This document shows positions 52,601 to 60,305 of a DNA stretch of 64,000 nt, in pieces (position 1 is the stretch's first letter; every line of letters begins with the position of its first letter). Position numbers and translations under genes: made by a program. Source of the stretch: Sphingobacterium paucimobilis HER1398 (GTDB lineage: Bacteria; Bacteroidota; Bacteroidia; Sphingobacteriales; Sphingobacteriaceae); the NCBI RefSeq assembly GCF_000416985.1, contig NZ_ATDL01000004.1, forward strand, positions 372,001-436,000, given 5' to 3'. Below the pieces are notes generated by a model. The model was given only the letters and a program-made list of their open reading frames with translations. It had not been told where the DNA came from and searched no databases.

Positions 52601-54852
52601 CAAGTGTCACGGCCAATCCAAATGTATTGGATCCTGTCAAGCCACTGCCGCCAGTAACTGGTACATCAGTAGACCCAAAAAATCCTACTCAACCGAATGG
52701 TAAGACTGTCGTTTCAATTCCTCAAATAGCGGGTATCTCTGTTGAGAAGAGCGCATCTAGAACGGAGTTTTCGGTTATTGGAGACGATATTACTTATACG
52801 ATTAAAGTAACGAACACAGGTAATGTTACCCTAAAAGGTTTTGAGTTCTCGGATACGATGTTCCCTAATTGGGCACCTAATCCGAAATTGGATAAACTTG
52901 AGCCAGGAGACTCTCGAGAGTATACCATAGTTAAAACGATTACGCAAGAAATATTAACTGCAGGTAAAGACTTGTTTAATAAGATGACCGTAATGGCGAA
53001 AGATCCTAATGGTGAGCCGGTAGAGGGTGATGATAATGTAACGGTAACATATAAGAAAAATGTAATTCTTGCGAGTCCTGATAAGTATGGTTCTTTCAAT
53101 GGTCGAGAAGAGCACACGACAAGAACAGTATTAGAGAATGATAAGTTGAACGACGTTGTGGTCCAGTCAGGTCAAGTGATTCTTACGCCAGGTATAGTAG
53201 TGGATAAAGACAGGCAACCCATCCAGGGTATAGTAATGAATGTGGATGGAACTATTTCGATTGCTAAGGGGGTAGTACCTGCTGGTACGTATACGTATCC
53301 ATATACCATATGCGAAGCTTTAAATACGACAAACTGTTCTTCGACGGAAGCAATAATTATTATAATCGCTTCTCCGATCAAAGCTGATGATGATACCTTC
53401 GGTCCAATCAATGGTAAAGATAAAACGGTAACGCCAAACGTACTTGATAATGACAAGTTGAATGGTAAACCAGTAATTCCAAGTGAGGTAGTGACCACGG
53501 TAGAAAAACCTGCTGATCCACGTAATCCTGGAGAGCCTGTTCCTACACTTGATCCAAGCACAGGTAAGGTCACTATCAATCCGGAGACACCAGCAGGTGA
53601 GTACAAGATCACGTACGAAATCTGTGAAGTATTGAATCCGACGAACTGTAGTACGGCTATCGTCACCATAACTGTAGTTGCTCCAGAAATAAAAGCGATT
53701 GATGATGTGTACGGAACGTATAACGGTAAGGACGGTGGAGATACGGGGTCAGTACTTGAGAATGACTTGTTGAACAAGGTGAAAGTAAATCCTGAGGATA
53801 TTGAATTGAGAGCAGGAGTGCCAGTGAATGAAAGAGGTGAGGTGGTAGCAGGACTGTCGATGAACAAAACGGGTAATATCCATGTGCAAAAGGAAACAGC
53901 AGCAGGTAAGTATTACTATCCATATGAAATCGAGGAAAAATTAAATCCAGGTAACAAGGATGATGCTGTTGCTATAGTTACTGTCATTGCAGCACCTATC
54001 GAGGCTAAAAATGACAAGTATGATGTCAATGGCAAGAATGGTGGTACGACACCGACTGTATTGGATAATGATAAGTTGAATAACAAGACCATTATACCAA
54101 ATGAGATCACATTGACCCCAGGCAATCCGGTAGATAGCAAAGGAAACCCGACAACGGTGGTTAAGATGAACCCAGATGGTACGATTACGGTAGCGCCAAA
54201 TACGCCTCAGGGTCGATTTGAATATCCATATACGATCTGCGAAGTATTGAACCCAACCAACTGTGCGAACGCTGTTGCAATAATCGAAGTACAGCCAGCG
54301 CCTATTGTAGCGGAAAATGATACATATAAAGTAGAGTGGACTAGAGACAAGGTGACTACAGGATCTGTACTGTCGAATGATAAATATAATGAAAAGCCTA
54401 TCGATCTTGACGAAGTCACTTTGCAACCTGGTGTGCCTAGTAATCCAGGATTGACGATGAATCCTGATGGAACGATTGATATAGCGCCAAGCACGAGACC
54501 TGGTACCTATACCTATCCGTATACGATCTGTGAGGTATTGAATCCGACCAACTGTTCGAATGCGATAGCTACTATTGTGATCGAGGCTTCGAATGTCTTT
54601 ATTCCAAATACATTCACACCGAATGGAGATGGCGTCAATGATAAATTTGAAATCGTCGGTCTAGACGGCTATGATCAGGTGAAATTGACGATTGTAAACC
54701 GTTGGGGTAATGAAGTGTATCGCAATGATAACTATTACAACGAGTGGAATGGTTCAGGACTCAACGAAGGTACTTACTATTATATCGTGACTCTACGCAA
54801 GGGTACGACCGATACGGTACACAAAGGATGGGTATTAATTAAAACAAGATAA
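46657..54852 (+). CDS. Giant T9SS-exported repeat adhesin
   Basis: 2731 residues, signal peptide ending TLQAQS. The first 1600 residues are beta-rich with DUF11-like segments. Four DUF11/DUF7507-type repeats begin near residues 1616, 1752, 1884 and 2026 (pattern KVGDKITYTFKVTNTGNVT). Five Ig/cadherin-like repeats of about 100 residues begin near 2139, 2239, 2343, 2446 and 2548 (pattern VLDNDKLN ... YTICEVLNPTNCS). The last 86 residues are the gliding motility-associated type B sorting domain (NTFTPNGDGVNDKFEI, NRWGNEVY, GTYYYIVTL), which directs export by the type IX system. It is a cell-surface adhesin-like protein; PorP/SprF and OmpA partners follow directly. Confidence 0.95.
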   Translation: MKFKFRGYLGKVFLWLLTMLTVVGTLQAQSGRINADLAAPNLEVENGAKTFRVRINKTATECTDGSLNIKLPSGFKYVSGTAKVGGANPSSEEVSNDNNAVTIPLGIIPADASGYVEVSFDVEALCGALSLKVEDRFVTYTLKGCGAPTEGVKANGNIINLQFAVLNISVTPNLTMGLVGQELTRTITVKNSGTGGLPAFKLPVNYGNGIIRSQEGQEALPTGLTFNENDNTYSYNGNFVAGSTLTFTEKVTINNCEGLLSTYEAVYGKGCERNNKDKASVAVEIDDSKRPRLVITDVSDPAQMVCMGKTYTHKWVVKNTGNAPASSIVLDINATTIEGTVAFAGANDAIVAVNGSKVTIDRLKEGAEITLTFNQLYAAPASGTDCASAPKSYTTESTGYKVTYIHKESCIGGKTPEYAASATTKGGLTFAFAGENVGEQDIIGAAPYEADFKIGTWSFPKEGLGADAYLEIAIDLSADLSKSNLTDLKLFNGANDVATEVTKVSETEYKIKIKRDALIQNTEGNWRLKFPLTLTCPTTEANPSYKITSTLHNCDNRITFACETIALDATCPTGDCDGGGMHRGKVSLQRVTIGLADADNNGIPDSNNPATGLGESIRSFVAGDIIEIAQQGTVIAPKGTADYVWKNGGRFEVSITDAALGLASSGLFGKVEVVRNGATAFTFENIAIQSEGNRFFITLPAENQTSAFAGFVSGDKVTASLQLKATKANANTGLKRFVTGYGLYDASKPNPNLLTCGILDKVSGYYASTALNTGTDNGTYNIPGCESGKEGAGFKIDFAIDGDTYRNALFPDEFRQIAKPKTVTFTVSSGLNMKGYRVELEGNGANPTHIDVNGLSVSGGKYTIDADKLAEHLRALKGNSPWGVIDEGFTFIVRPIVTPNCSETSLKETIKVSATVDGSFYSEGKDHVNAVDVTVKEQTLNYNTDNDKLEVKVSQVSTIAYTQEAKWLVKVSNRSEFRKFDNLWLAKTAGNVDISSIIEVESLTNMTEVNSGISKNNGGVYNLTHINAEQSRYFLVTAAVINCKDGNIEIAYGSDCKGVPASVAEASCKKSYAEELSFVLVDPILQTTVIDDPGVGPLPICEPITYIVEINNAGGEAKDLKLNIKMASFLNYVGVGNISTNAYMSDVYTTRPGNIIFKEGNPIQGVGLSDDKTEAIITIPASFLKNNSLQNGERFYLKFQLQVASCEFKSGQTVTLTPSAENFCGKPVTGKERILEAGTDRIILEGAPDKEPVVDLEGSVNIDLTPAGGTVLKATYTAFVTNVGNDIENYPITGATSNTGVVYKYALKLPEGWVIDNDNDDAQALVAANKLIYKGADAVKGYIFEFGDDLNHQERIKLSGKIKFVGDLKTIDCEDGYLFGNIHQEVYTNFQPVGTCLPLPGKGDCGLMELLTKDHSTPFKLSRIKPDYKEQAFCIKGTPNLSQVVLTNKGIVEWYRDAERKERILDSELANEDLYARYQAKEGKDIAEGKVGEIVYYAANRLVEGSTCLSENTEVRIVLEVDPIANAGPDQLKYNDGKFTLAANRPVRSSTNQTGSSGEWIVITQPAKGVVKFSNKSSYNSTATIEQGNTATLEWQVKNDCGSASDRVEIRSEIATIELTKSVKKQGNDDVKDKDNDGRHSKGDEIEYEFVIKNTGEVTLKAPFRIVDEKLGWTGAGFEIPGLTELVKYQEFRFSAPVPYEITQKDMNDGKVVNTATVTGKTPEIPTGSNTPIDIKSKLASKTTDLIQAPKLQLIKSITFIEGKSKVGDKITYTFKVTNTGNVTIKDLKLTDAKLGLNSSKTFNPSTIDPGKTAIATADYELVQDDLDRGHIKNTAKVEGTDPKDNTVEDVSDTGTDRNGNPINDPSADGTEDPTILDLVREPSIKVEKTGVYKGDKDRAKVGDKVEYTFVVTNTGNMTLKDVSLTDTEFSGKGSKLTIKGPDGNPSGNTVNKLAPKATLTYTATYSLTQEDIDAGKLINQASVTANPNVLDPVKPLPPVTGTSVDPKNPTQPNGKTVVSIPQIAGISVEKSASRTEFSVIGDDITYTIKVTNTGNVTLKGFEFSDTMFPNWAPNPKLDKLEPGDSREYTIVKTITQEILTAGKDLFNKMTVMAKDPNGEPVEGDDNVTVTYKKNVILASPDKYGSFNGREEHTTRTVLENDKLNDVVVQSGQVILTPGIVVDKDRQPIQGIVMNVDGTISIAKGVVPAGTYTYPYTICEALNTTNCSSTEAIIIIIASPIKADDDTFGPINGKDKTVTPNVLDNDKLNGKPVIPSEVVTTVEKPADPRNPGEPVPTLDPSTGKVTINPETPAGEYKITYEICEVLNPTNCSTAIVTITVVAPEIKAIDDVYGTYNGKDGGDTGSVLENDLLNKVKVNPEDIELRAGVPVNERGEVVAGLSMNKTGNIHVQKETAAGKYYYPYEIEEKLNPGNKDDAVAIVTVIAAPIEAKNDKYDVNGKNGGTTPTVLDNDKLNNKTIIPNEITLTPGNPVDSKGNPTTVVKMNPDGTITVAPNTPQGRFEYPYTICEVLNPTNCANAVAIIEVQPAPIVAENDTYKVEWTRDKVTTGSVLSNDKYNEKPIDLDEVTLQPGVPSNPGLTMNPDGTIDIAPSTRPGTYTYPYTICEVLNPTNCSNAIATIVIEASNVFIPNTFTPNGDGVNDKFEIVGLDGYDQVKLTIVNRWGNEVYRNDNYYNEWNGSGLNEGTYYYIVTLRKGTTDTVHKGWVLIKTR
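46846..46874 (+). promoter_or_regulatory. 13-bp perfect hairpin inside adhesin 5' coding region
   Basis: GATGGTAGTTTAA (46846-46858) and TTAAACTACCATC (46862-46874) are separated by only three bases (ACA). The structure lies 190 nt into the coding sequence (codons about 64-73, encoding DGSLNIKLPS). Confidence 0.75.
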
Positions 54853-54864
54853 GCTAGTCTTACG

Positions 54865-55878
54865 ATGAAAAAGTTTAATATAAAAAGTTTGTTGTTCACG
54901 ACTATGGTCCTTCTCGCAATGAAGGGCCATGGCCAACAAAATATACAGTTCACGCAGTATATCTTTAATTCGATATCGGTCAATCCGGCCTATACAGGAT
55001 ACAAAGAAGAATGGTTTGGACAGATGGGGTTACGTAGTCAGTGGTCAGGCTGGGAAGGTGCGCCTAAGACGGGATCAATATCGGTAGATGGGGTGCTGGA
55101 TCCTGAAGAAAGACGCCATGGTGTAGGTCTACAGGTGACAGCTGATAAGTTGGGAGCACAGGCTGCGACCAGTATTTTTGCGAACTATGCATTGCGTCTA
55201 CAGTTGGATCGTGCCGATGAGCATCGCTTAGCGCTTGGTGTAGCTGGAGGGGTGACACAATATAGTCTTGATGGTAGCAAGTTAGAAACAGTGGAAAGAA
55301 TTGATGGGGTTGTACCAGACCATATGGTTACCACCTGGCGTCCGGATATCAGACTGGGAGTGTACTATAGCAATCCGAAATGGTATGCTGGTGTGTCTGT
55401 ACAGGATCTGTTTGCTAACAGCAATAGTGCAGAAGAGTTTCAGTTCAATCAGAACTCATTGGAAAGCTTGTACCGTAAAGTTCACGGATACTTTATAGCA
55501 GGAGCACTTTTTGAACTGGATCCGGGATTGTCTTTGCGTCCTAGTTTATTGATAAAAGAAGACTTTAAAGGACCTACTTCATTGGATTTGAATGCGATGT
55601 TTATCTTTAACGACAAGTTTTGGATTGGGGGCGGATACCGTACGAGAGCACGTATTTTTGATAGGGAGTATAATAAGAATACGGCCAATAAGCTTAGCGC
55701 AATGAACTCGTTCAGTGGGATAGCACAATTTTATGTGAGCCCCAAATTGCGCATAGGATATTCTTACGATCATATGTTGAATAGTTTGAGTGGGTTGCAG
55801 AATGGAAGTCACGAAGTGACTCTTGGAATTACATTTGGACGTGGATATCGTCAAATCTTGAGTCCACGTTATTTTTAA
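54865..55878 (+). CDS. PorP/SprF-family type IX membrane protein
   Basis: 337 residues, signal peptide ending GHGQ. The family opening is clear (QNIQFTQYIFNSISVNPAYTGYKEEWFG), as are SQWSGWEGAPKTGSISVDG and the C-terminal LRIGYSYDHMLNSLSGLQNGSHEVTLGI. It is an outer-membrane beta-barrel. In Flavobacterium, SprF is needed to export the adhesin SprB encoded next to it, so this gene most likely serves the giant adhesin 12 bp upstream. The three-gene order adhesin, PorP/SprF, OmpA is typical for Bacteroidota. Confidence 0.95.
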   Translation: MKKFNIKSLLFTTMVLLAMKGHGQQNIQFTQYIFNSISVNPAYTGYKEEWFGQMGLRSQWSGWEGAPKTGSISVDGVLDPEERRHGVGLQVTADKLGAQAATSIFANYALRLQLDRADEHRLALGVAGGVTQYSLDGSKLETVERIDGVVPDHMVTTWRPDIRLGVYYSNPKWYAGVSVQDLFANSNSAEEFQFNQNSLESLYRKVHGYFIAGALFELDPGLSLRPSLLIKEDFKGPTSLDLNAMFIFNDKFWIGGGYRTRARIFDREYNKNTANKLSAMNSFSGIAQFYVSPKLRIGYSYDHMLNSLSGLQNGSHEVTLGITFGRGYRQILSPRYF

Positions 55879-55919
55879 AATGACTTGTACATATTGGTAG
55901 TCTTTATAATTCGTACTTC

Positions 55920-57869
55920 ATGAGAACAAAAAAATATTTTAATACAATCCTGATGGCTGTTGCACTTTCTATAAGTGTGGGGTCGGTGCAGGGACAAGAA
56001 CAGCCTAGCCGTCGTAACCGAGCAGATCAACTTTATAAGGAGATGCAATACGCTAAAGCCGCACTCGCTTATGAAAAATTGGTCGATGTAAAGAAACCCA
56101 GTGTTTCGAATATGGAACGATTGGCTCATAGTTACTTCTATATCAAACAATATGATCTAGCAGAAAACTGGTACGCAAGATTGGTCGCTCAAAAAAATGT
56201 ATCCCCAGAATTGCGACTGAACTATGCTGAGGTGTTAAAACAACAGGGTAAATATGCTGAAGCTAAAGCGCAGTATGAACAGTTGTTGGCTTCGGAGGGA
56301 ACAACAGAAGCGATATCGAATGCCATACATGGGGCCGATTCAGCTCAAGTGTGGATGCGTAATCCTACGCGTCACGATCTTCGTAATGAGAAGGAGGTAA
56401 ATACTTCGCTAGCTGAATTTGGTGTTGTCAAAACCAGCAATGGCGTCCTGTATGCCGCAGAGCCAAACAGTCTGCTAAATGCTAAAAGTGGCATGACAGG
56501 GCAAGCATTTTTGCGCATCTATACGGCAGAACGTAAAGCAGACGGTACATTGGTGTATCCGAATGTCGTAGCTTCTGCTATCAACAACTCGGCTTATCAC
56601 ATCGGTCCTATAGCTACGAATGCTGCGGAGGATGTACTCTATGTAACCCGTACCTTTGCAGGTAAGGATGGAGAGCGATTTAAAGAAGACGGTGCAAAAT
56701 GGAATAAGCAAAATTTAGAGCTTAAAATATTCCGTAAAAAAGGAGCGGAGTGGGTAGAGGAAGATTTTGCATACAACAATGTGAAGGAATACTCTTTGGG
56801 ACATGCTTTCCTTAGTCCTGATGAGCAGATACTATACTACGCATCCGATATGCCAGGAGGTAAGGGTGGTGTTGATATTTGGTACAGTGAGTTGCAGGGA
56901 AACGGTAGCTGGGGCAAACCTCAGAATGCTGGAGACGTTATCAATACCGCAGGAGATGAGATGTTTCCAACATTGGCAGGTAAGGAGCTTTATTTTTCAA
57001 GCAATGGCCATGTTGGAATGGGAGGACTTGATATTTTTAGTGCCAAAGGAGCTAAAGGTAAATATGAGGGAGTGAAGAACTTGGGTTATCCCATCAATTC
57101 GGCCTCAGACGATTTCGCTTATGTAGAGTATGGAGAAACGATGGAGACCAAAGTTGGGTATCTATCTTCTAACCGTAAAGGTGGTGCAGGCTCAGATGAC
57201 ATCTATTCGTTCGTGTATCAAAAGCCTAAAATTAGAATCATCCTGGAAGGTGTGACGCGTGACCGTCAGACAGGTGAATTGTTGCCGGCATCTACAGTAA
57301 CTTTGTTTGGTGCTACAGGTAATATTATTTCCAAAGGACAGACTGATAATGCTGCTCAGATTAGTTTTGAAGTAGCGCCTAATACCGTGTTCCATCTTTT
57401 GGGTGAGAAAAAAGGGTATCATGCGGATTCAGTATTGGTAAATGCTGTAATGCCTACAAAAGATACGGTGATCCGCTATACGATGAACCTGAACCCTATG
57501 CTTAAGGTGGGAGATCGTTTTGTGCTGGAGAATATCTATTATGATTTTGATAAGCATAATATCCGTACGGATGCCGCTAAGATTTTAGATCAATTGGTAG
57601 CAACGATGCGTGATAACCCTACGCTGCGTATAGAGCTGTCGAGCCATACGGATAGCCGCGGATCGGATAGCTATAACGAAAAATTGTCGCAACGTAGAGC
57701 GCAAGCAGCTGTAGACTATTTAGTGTCTAGGGGAATCGATCGTCAACGTCTAGTAGCGAAAGGATATGGGGAGAAACGCTTGGTTAACAGATGTAGCAAT
57801 GGTGTAAATTGTACGCCTGCTGAACATCAGGCAAATAGAAGAACAGAAGTGGAAGTTCTAGAACTCTAA
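55920..57869 (+). CDS. OmpA-family protein with TPR and PD40 repeats
   Basis: 649 residues, signal peptide ending VQGQ. Residues about 30-145 are TPR-like (ADQLYKEMQYAKAALAYEKL, LAENWYARLV, YAEAKAQYEQLL). About 160-425 hold PD40/WD40-type beta-propeller strands (GHAFLSPDEQILYYASDMPGG, MFPTLAGKELYFSSNG). About 435-505 is a carboxypeptidase-like domain (LEGVTRDRQTGELLPASTV). The C-terminal OmpA domain (about 530-649) contains YYDFDKHNIRTDA and the peptidoglycan-binding SSHTDSRGSDSYNEKLSQRR. It anchors the adhesin/PorP assembly to peptidoglycan. Starts 41 bp after PorP. Confidence 0.95.
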   Translation: MRTKKYFNTILMAVALSISVGSVQGQEQPSRRNRADQLYKEMQYAKAALAYEKLVDVKKPSVSNMERLAHSYFYIKQYDLAENWYARLVAQKNVSPELRLNYAEVLKQQGKYAEAKAQYEQLLASEGTTEAISNAIHGADSAQVWMRNPTRHDLRNEKEVNTSLAEFGVVKTSNGVLYAAEPNSLLNAKSGMTGQAFLRIYTAERKADGTLVYPNVVASAINNSAYHIGPIATNAAEDVLYVTRTFAGKDGERFKEDGAKWNKQNLELKIFRKKGAEWVEEDFAYNNVKEYSLGHAFLSPDEQILYYASDMPGGKGGVDIWYSELQGNGSWGKPQNAGDVINTAGDEMFPTLAGKELYFSSNGHVGMGGLDIFSAKGAKGKYEGVKNLGYPINSASDDFAYVEYGETMETKVGYLSSNRKGGAGSDDIYSFVYQKPKIRIILEGVTRDRQTGELLPASTVTLFGATGNIISKGQTDNAAQISFEVAPNTVFHLLGEKKGYHADSVLVNAVMPTKDTVIRYTMNLNPMLKVGDRFVLENIYYDFDKHNIRTDAAKILDQLVATMRDNPTLRIELSSHTDSRGSDSYNEKLSQRRAQAAVDYLVSRGIDRQRLVAKGYGEKRLVNRCSNGVNCTPAEHQANRRTEVEVLEL

Positions 57870-57889
57870 TGAGTTCTGTCTTTACACAT

Positions 57890-57928
57890 AAAAAAAAGCT
57901 CTTTCTGATTGGAAAGAGCTTTTTTTTA
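57890..57928. terminator. Bidirectional terminator
   Basis: AAAGCTCTTTC and GAAAGAGCTTT flank a short loop within 57895-57921, with A-tract before and T-tract after. It ends both the adhesin operon (rightward) and RNase R (leftward). Confidence 0.9.
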
Positions 57929-57933
57929 TCTGA

Positions 57934-60063
57934 TTAACTTATTAAGGTGAAATCTATCTGTCTTTTCTCCAGATCGACTTTCTTGACTTTGATCTGGACT
58001 TCGTCTCCGAGCTGGTAGACTTTTTTCTTGCGTTGTCCTATAATGGCAAAGTTCTTCTCGTCTAAGGTATAGAAATCATCCGTGATGTCGCGCAGGCGTA
58101 CCATACCTTCGCATTTATTTTCTTGGATCTCGACATACATGCCCCATTCCGTTACTCCGGATACAATGCCTGTATATTCTACACCAACTTGATCCTGTAA
58201 GAATTCAGCCTGTTTGTATTTGATCGAAGCGCGTTCTGCTTCAGCAGCTTTTTTCTCCATTTGGGAAGAATGTTCTGCCATCTTCTCGTAGTGTTCGACA
58301 TTGATCTTGGTCCCGCCATCGAGGTAGAATTGTAATAGCCTATGCACCATAACATCGGGATAACGACGGATAGGCGATGTAAAGTGCGTATAGTAGTCAA
58401 ACGCTAGACCATAATGTGAAGTGCCTTTGGTAGTATATATGGCCTTGGCCATCGAACGTACCGCTAGTGAGGTCAATAAATTTTGCTCTTTACTTCCTTC
58501 AATTTTCATCATCAAAGCATTTAATGACTTCGCTGTTTCTTTGTCTGATTTTATAGAGAGACGGTGGCCAAAGCGAGCGGCGAACTGCGAGAAACTGGTC
58601 AATGTCTCTGGATTAGGGGTATCGTGAAAACGGTACACGAATCCAAGCTTGTTCTTGCCTTTTCCTTGTTTTCCGATATACTCTGCTACTTTGCGGTTGG
58701 CCAACAACATAAAGTCTTCTATCAGTTTGTGAGCGTCTTTTCTGACTTTGGTATATACACCTAATGGTTTGCCTGTTTCATCCAATAGAAATTTGACTTC
58801 CTCGCTTTCGAAACTGATCGCTCCATTTTTGAATTTACGGTCGCGTAGGATATAGGCTAGTTCGTTGAGTTTGAGAATTGCTGTTGCATGATCTCCATTT
58901 TTGCTCTCAATGATTTCTTGCGCATCTTCGTAGCTGAACCGTCGATCGGAGTGGATGACAGTACGTCCAAACCATTGGTCTACAACATTAGCTTTGTCAT
59001 CCATCTCAAATACAGCCGAAAAGCAAAGCCTGTCTTCATTGGGACGCAATGAGCAAAGGTTGTTTGATAGTCGTTCGGGCAACATCGGAATAACACGGTC
59101 TACCAGGTATACGGATGTGCCTCTCTCAAATGCTTCTTTGTCCAGCGTACTTTCAGGTGTGACATAGTAGGATACATCAGCAATATGTACACCGATTTCG
59201 TAATTGCCGTTTTCCAATTCCTTGAAGGATATCGCATCGTCAAAATCCTTGGCATCGGCAGGGTCTATCGTGAATGTGAGCGTATCTCTGAAGTCTCTGC
59301 GCTTGGCAATTTCTTCGGAACTGATCTCTTCGGATATGGCATTGGCAGCGTCTTCAACTTCTTTTGGAAACTGGAGGGGAAAACCATAATCTGCAAGAAT
59401 AGCATTCATCTCGGTATTGTTCTCACCTTTTGCTCCAAGTACCGATTTGACTTTACCTATAGGATTCTTCGCGTTTTTGGGCCATTCTACAATGGTAACC
59501 AAGACCTTCTCGCCATTTTTTGCACCATTAAGACTGTCTAATGGGATGAAGATGTCATGTTGCATCTTTCGGTCATCAGGTAGGAAGAAAGCATAGCTCT
59601 TGGAGATATCTATCGTTCCGGTAAAGTCGGTTTTCGAACGTTGTAGAATTTCGACGACTTCACCTTCTCGTTTACGTCCCTTTTTGCGATCATAGACGTG
59701 TACTTTGACAATGTCGCCATGTAGTGCCTGCCGTAATTTCCGGGGAGCGACAAAGATATCTTGCTCCAATTCGTCTTCAGGAACGATATAGGCTGAACCA
59801 TCGGCCGTCATATCTACCTTACCGATGATGTAGACCTGTAGTTGTTTCAGTTTGAACTTCCCTCTTTCGGGTTGAGAAAACTGCCCGTTTTTTGACGAGT
59901 CGTTTAAGATATCGGCGATGGCAACCTTGGAGTCGCTATCCTGAATATTGAGTTTTGCAGCGACTTGCTTATAGTTTAGAAGTGGATTGCCTGATTTTTC
60001 AAAAATATCAACAATCAGTTGTGTCAGCACTTCTTTGTAGGGATTTTCTTTTCTTGATTTCAT
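57934..60063 (-). CDS. rnr: Ribonuclease R
   Basis: 709 residues. An N-terminal winged helix (about 10-70) and two cold-shock OB domains (about 80-235) lead to the RNB catalytic domain (about 255-585), with TFTIDPADAKDFDDAIS carrying the metal-binding aspartates, followed by HIADVSYYV, SVYLVDRVIPMLPERLSN and HFTSPIRRYPDVMVHR. A C-terminal S1 domain (about 628-707) is present; the basic tail seen in E. coli is missing, as usual for Bacteroidota. This is a processive 3'-to-5' exoribonuclease that degrades structured RNA. Single gene with no close partner. Confidence 0.97.
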   Translation of the reverse strand: MKSRKENPYKEVLTQLIVDIFEKSGNPLLNYKQVAAKLNIQDSDSKVAIADILNDSSKNGQFSQPERGKFKLKQLQVYIIGKVDMTADGSAYIVPEDELEQDIFVAPRKLRQALHGDIVKVHVYDRKKGRKREGEVVEILQRSKTDFTGTIDISKSYAFFLPDDRKMQHDIFIPLDSLNGAKNGEKVLVTIVEWPKNAKNPIGKVKSVLGAKGENNTEMNAILADYGFPLQFPKEVEDAANAISEEISSEEIAKRRDFRDTLTFTIDPADAKDFDDAISFKELENGNYEIGVHIADVSYYVTPESTLDKEAFERGTSVYLVDRVIPMLPERLSNNLCSLRPNEDRLCFSAVFEMDDKANVVDQWFGRTVIHSDRRFSYEDAQEIIESKNGDHATAILKLNELAYILRDRKFKNGAISFESEEVKFLLDETGKPLGVYTKVRKDAHKLIEDFMLLANRKVAEYIGKQGKGKNKLGFVYRFHDTPNPETLTSFSQFAARFGHRLSIKSDKETAKSLNALMMKIEGSKEQNLLTSLAVRSMAKAIYTTKGTSHYGLAFDYYTHFTSPIRRYPDVMVHRLLQFYLDGGTKINVEHYEKMAEHSSQMEKKAAEAERASIKYKQAEFLQDQVGVEYTGIVSGVTEWGMYVEIQENKCEGMVRLRDITDDFYTLDEKNFAIIGQRKKKVYQLGDEVQIKVKKVDLEKRQIDFTLIS

Positions 60064-60305
60064 TTTTTTTCTTCTTCAGTGGCTAGCAGGAGTCTTCCTT
60101 TCGGTCGGGTTCATCTCTCTGTATTCTTTTCTTCAATAGCTAGATGCCTGATTTATTGCTATAGGATCTACGTTATCGTATGTCGCTAATGAAGTAGCGG
60201 TGCCAATTGTTAGTGAAATATACAAAAATGATGCAGAAATTGTGGTTTCTATGGGAATATTTATTTTTTGTCAGGGCCAATAGCAGATAGCCAACAGCCA
60301 TCTGC

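Noticed and set aside
53172-53867. Minus-strand 231-codon frame in the adhesin
   Set aside because: Antisense to the Ig-like repeats; S/T/V-rich low-complexity sequence with no signal or start context.
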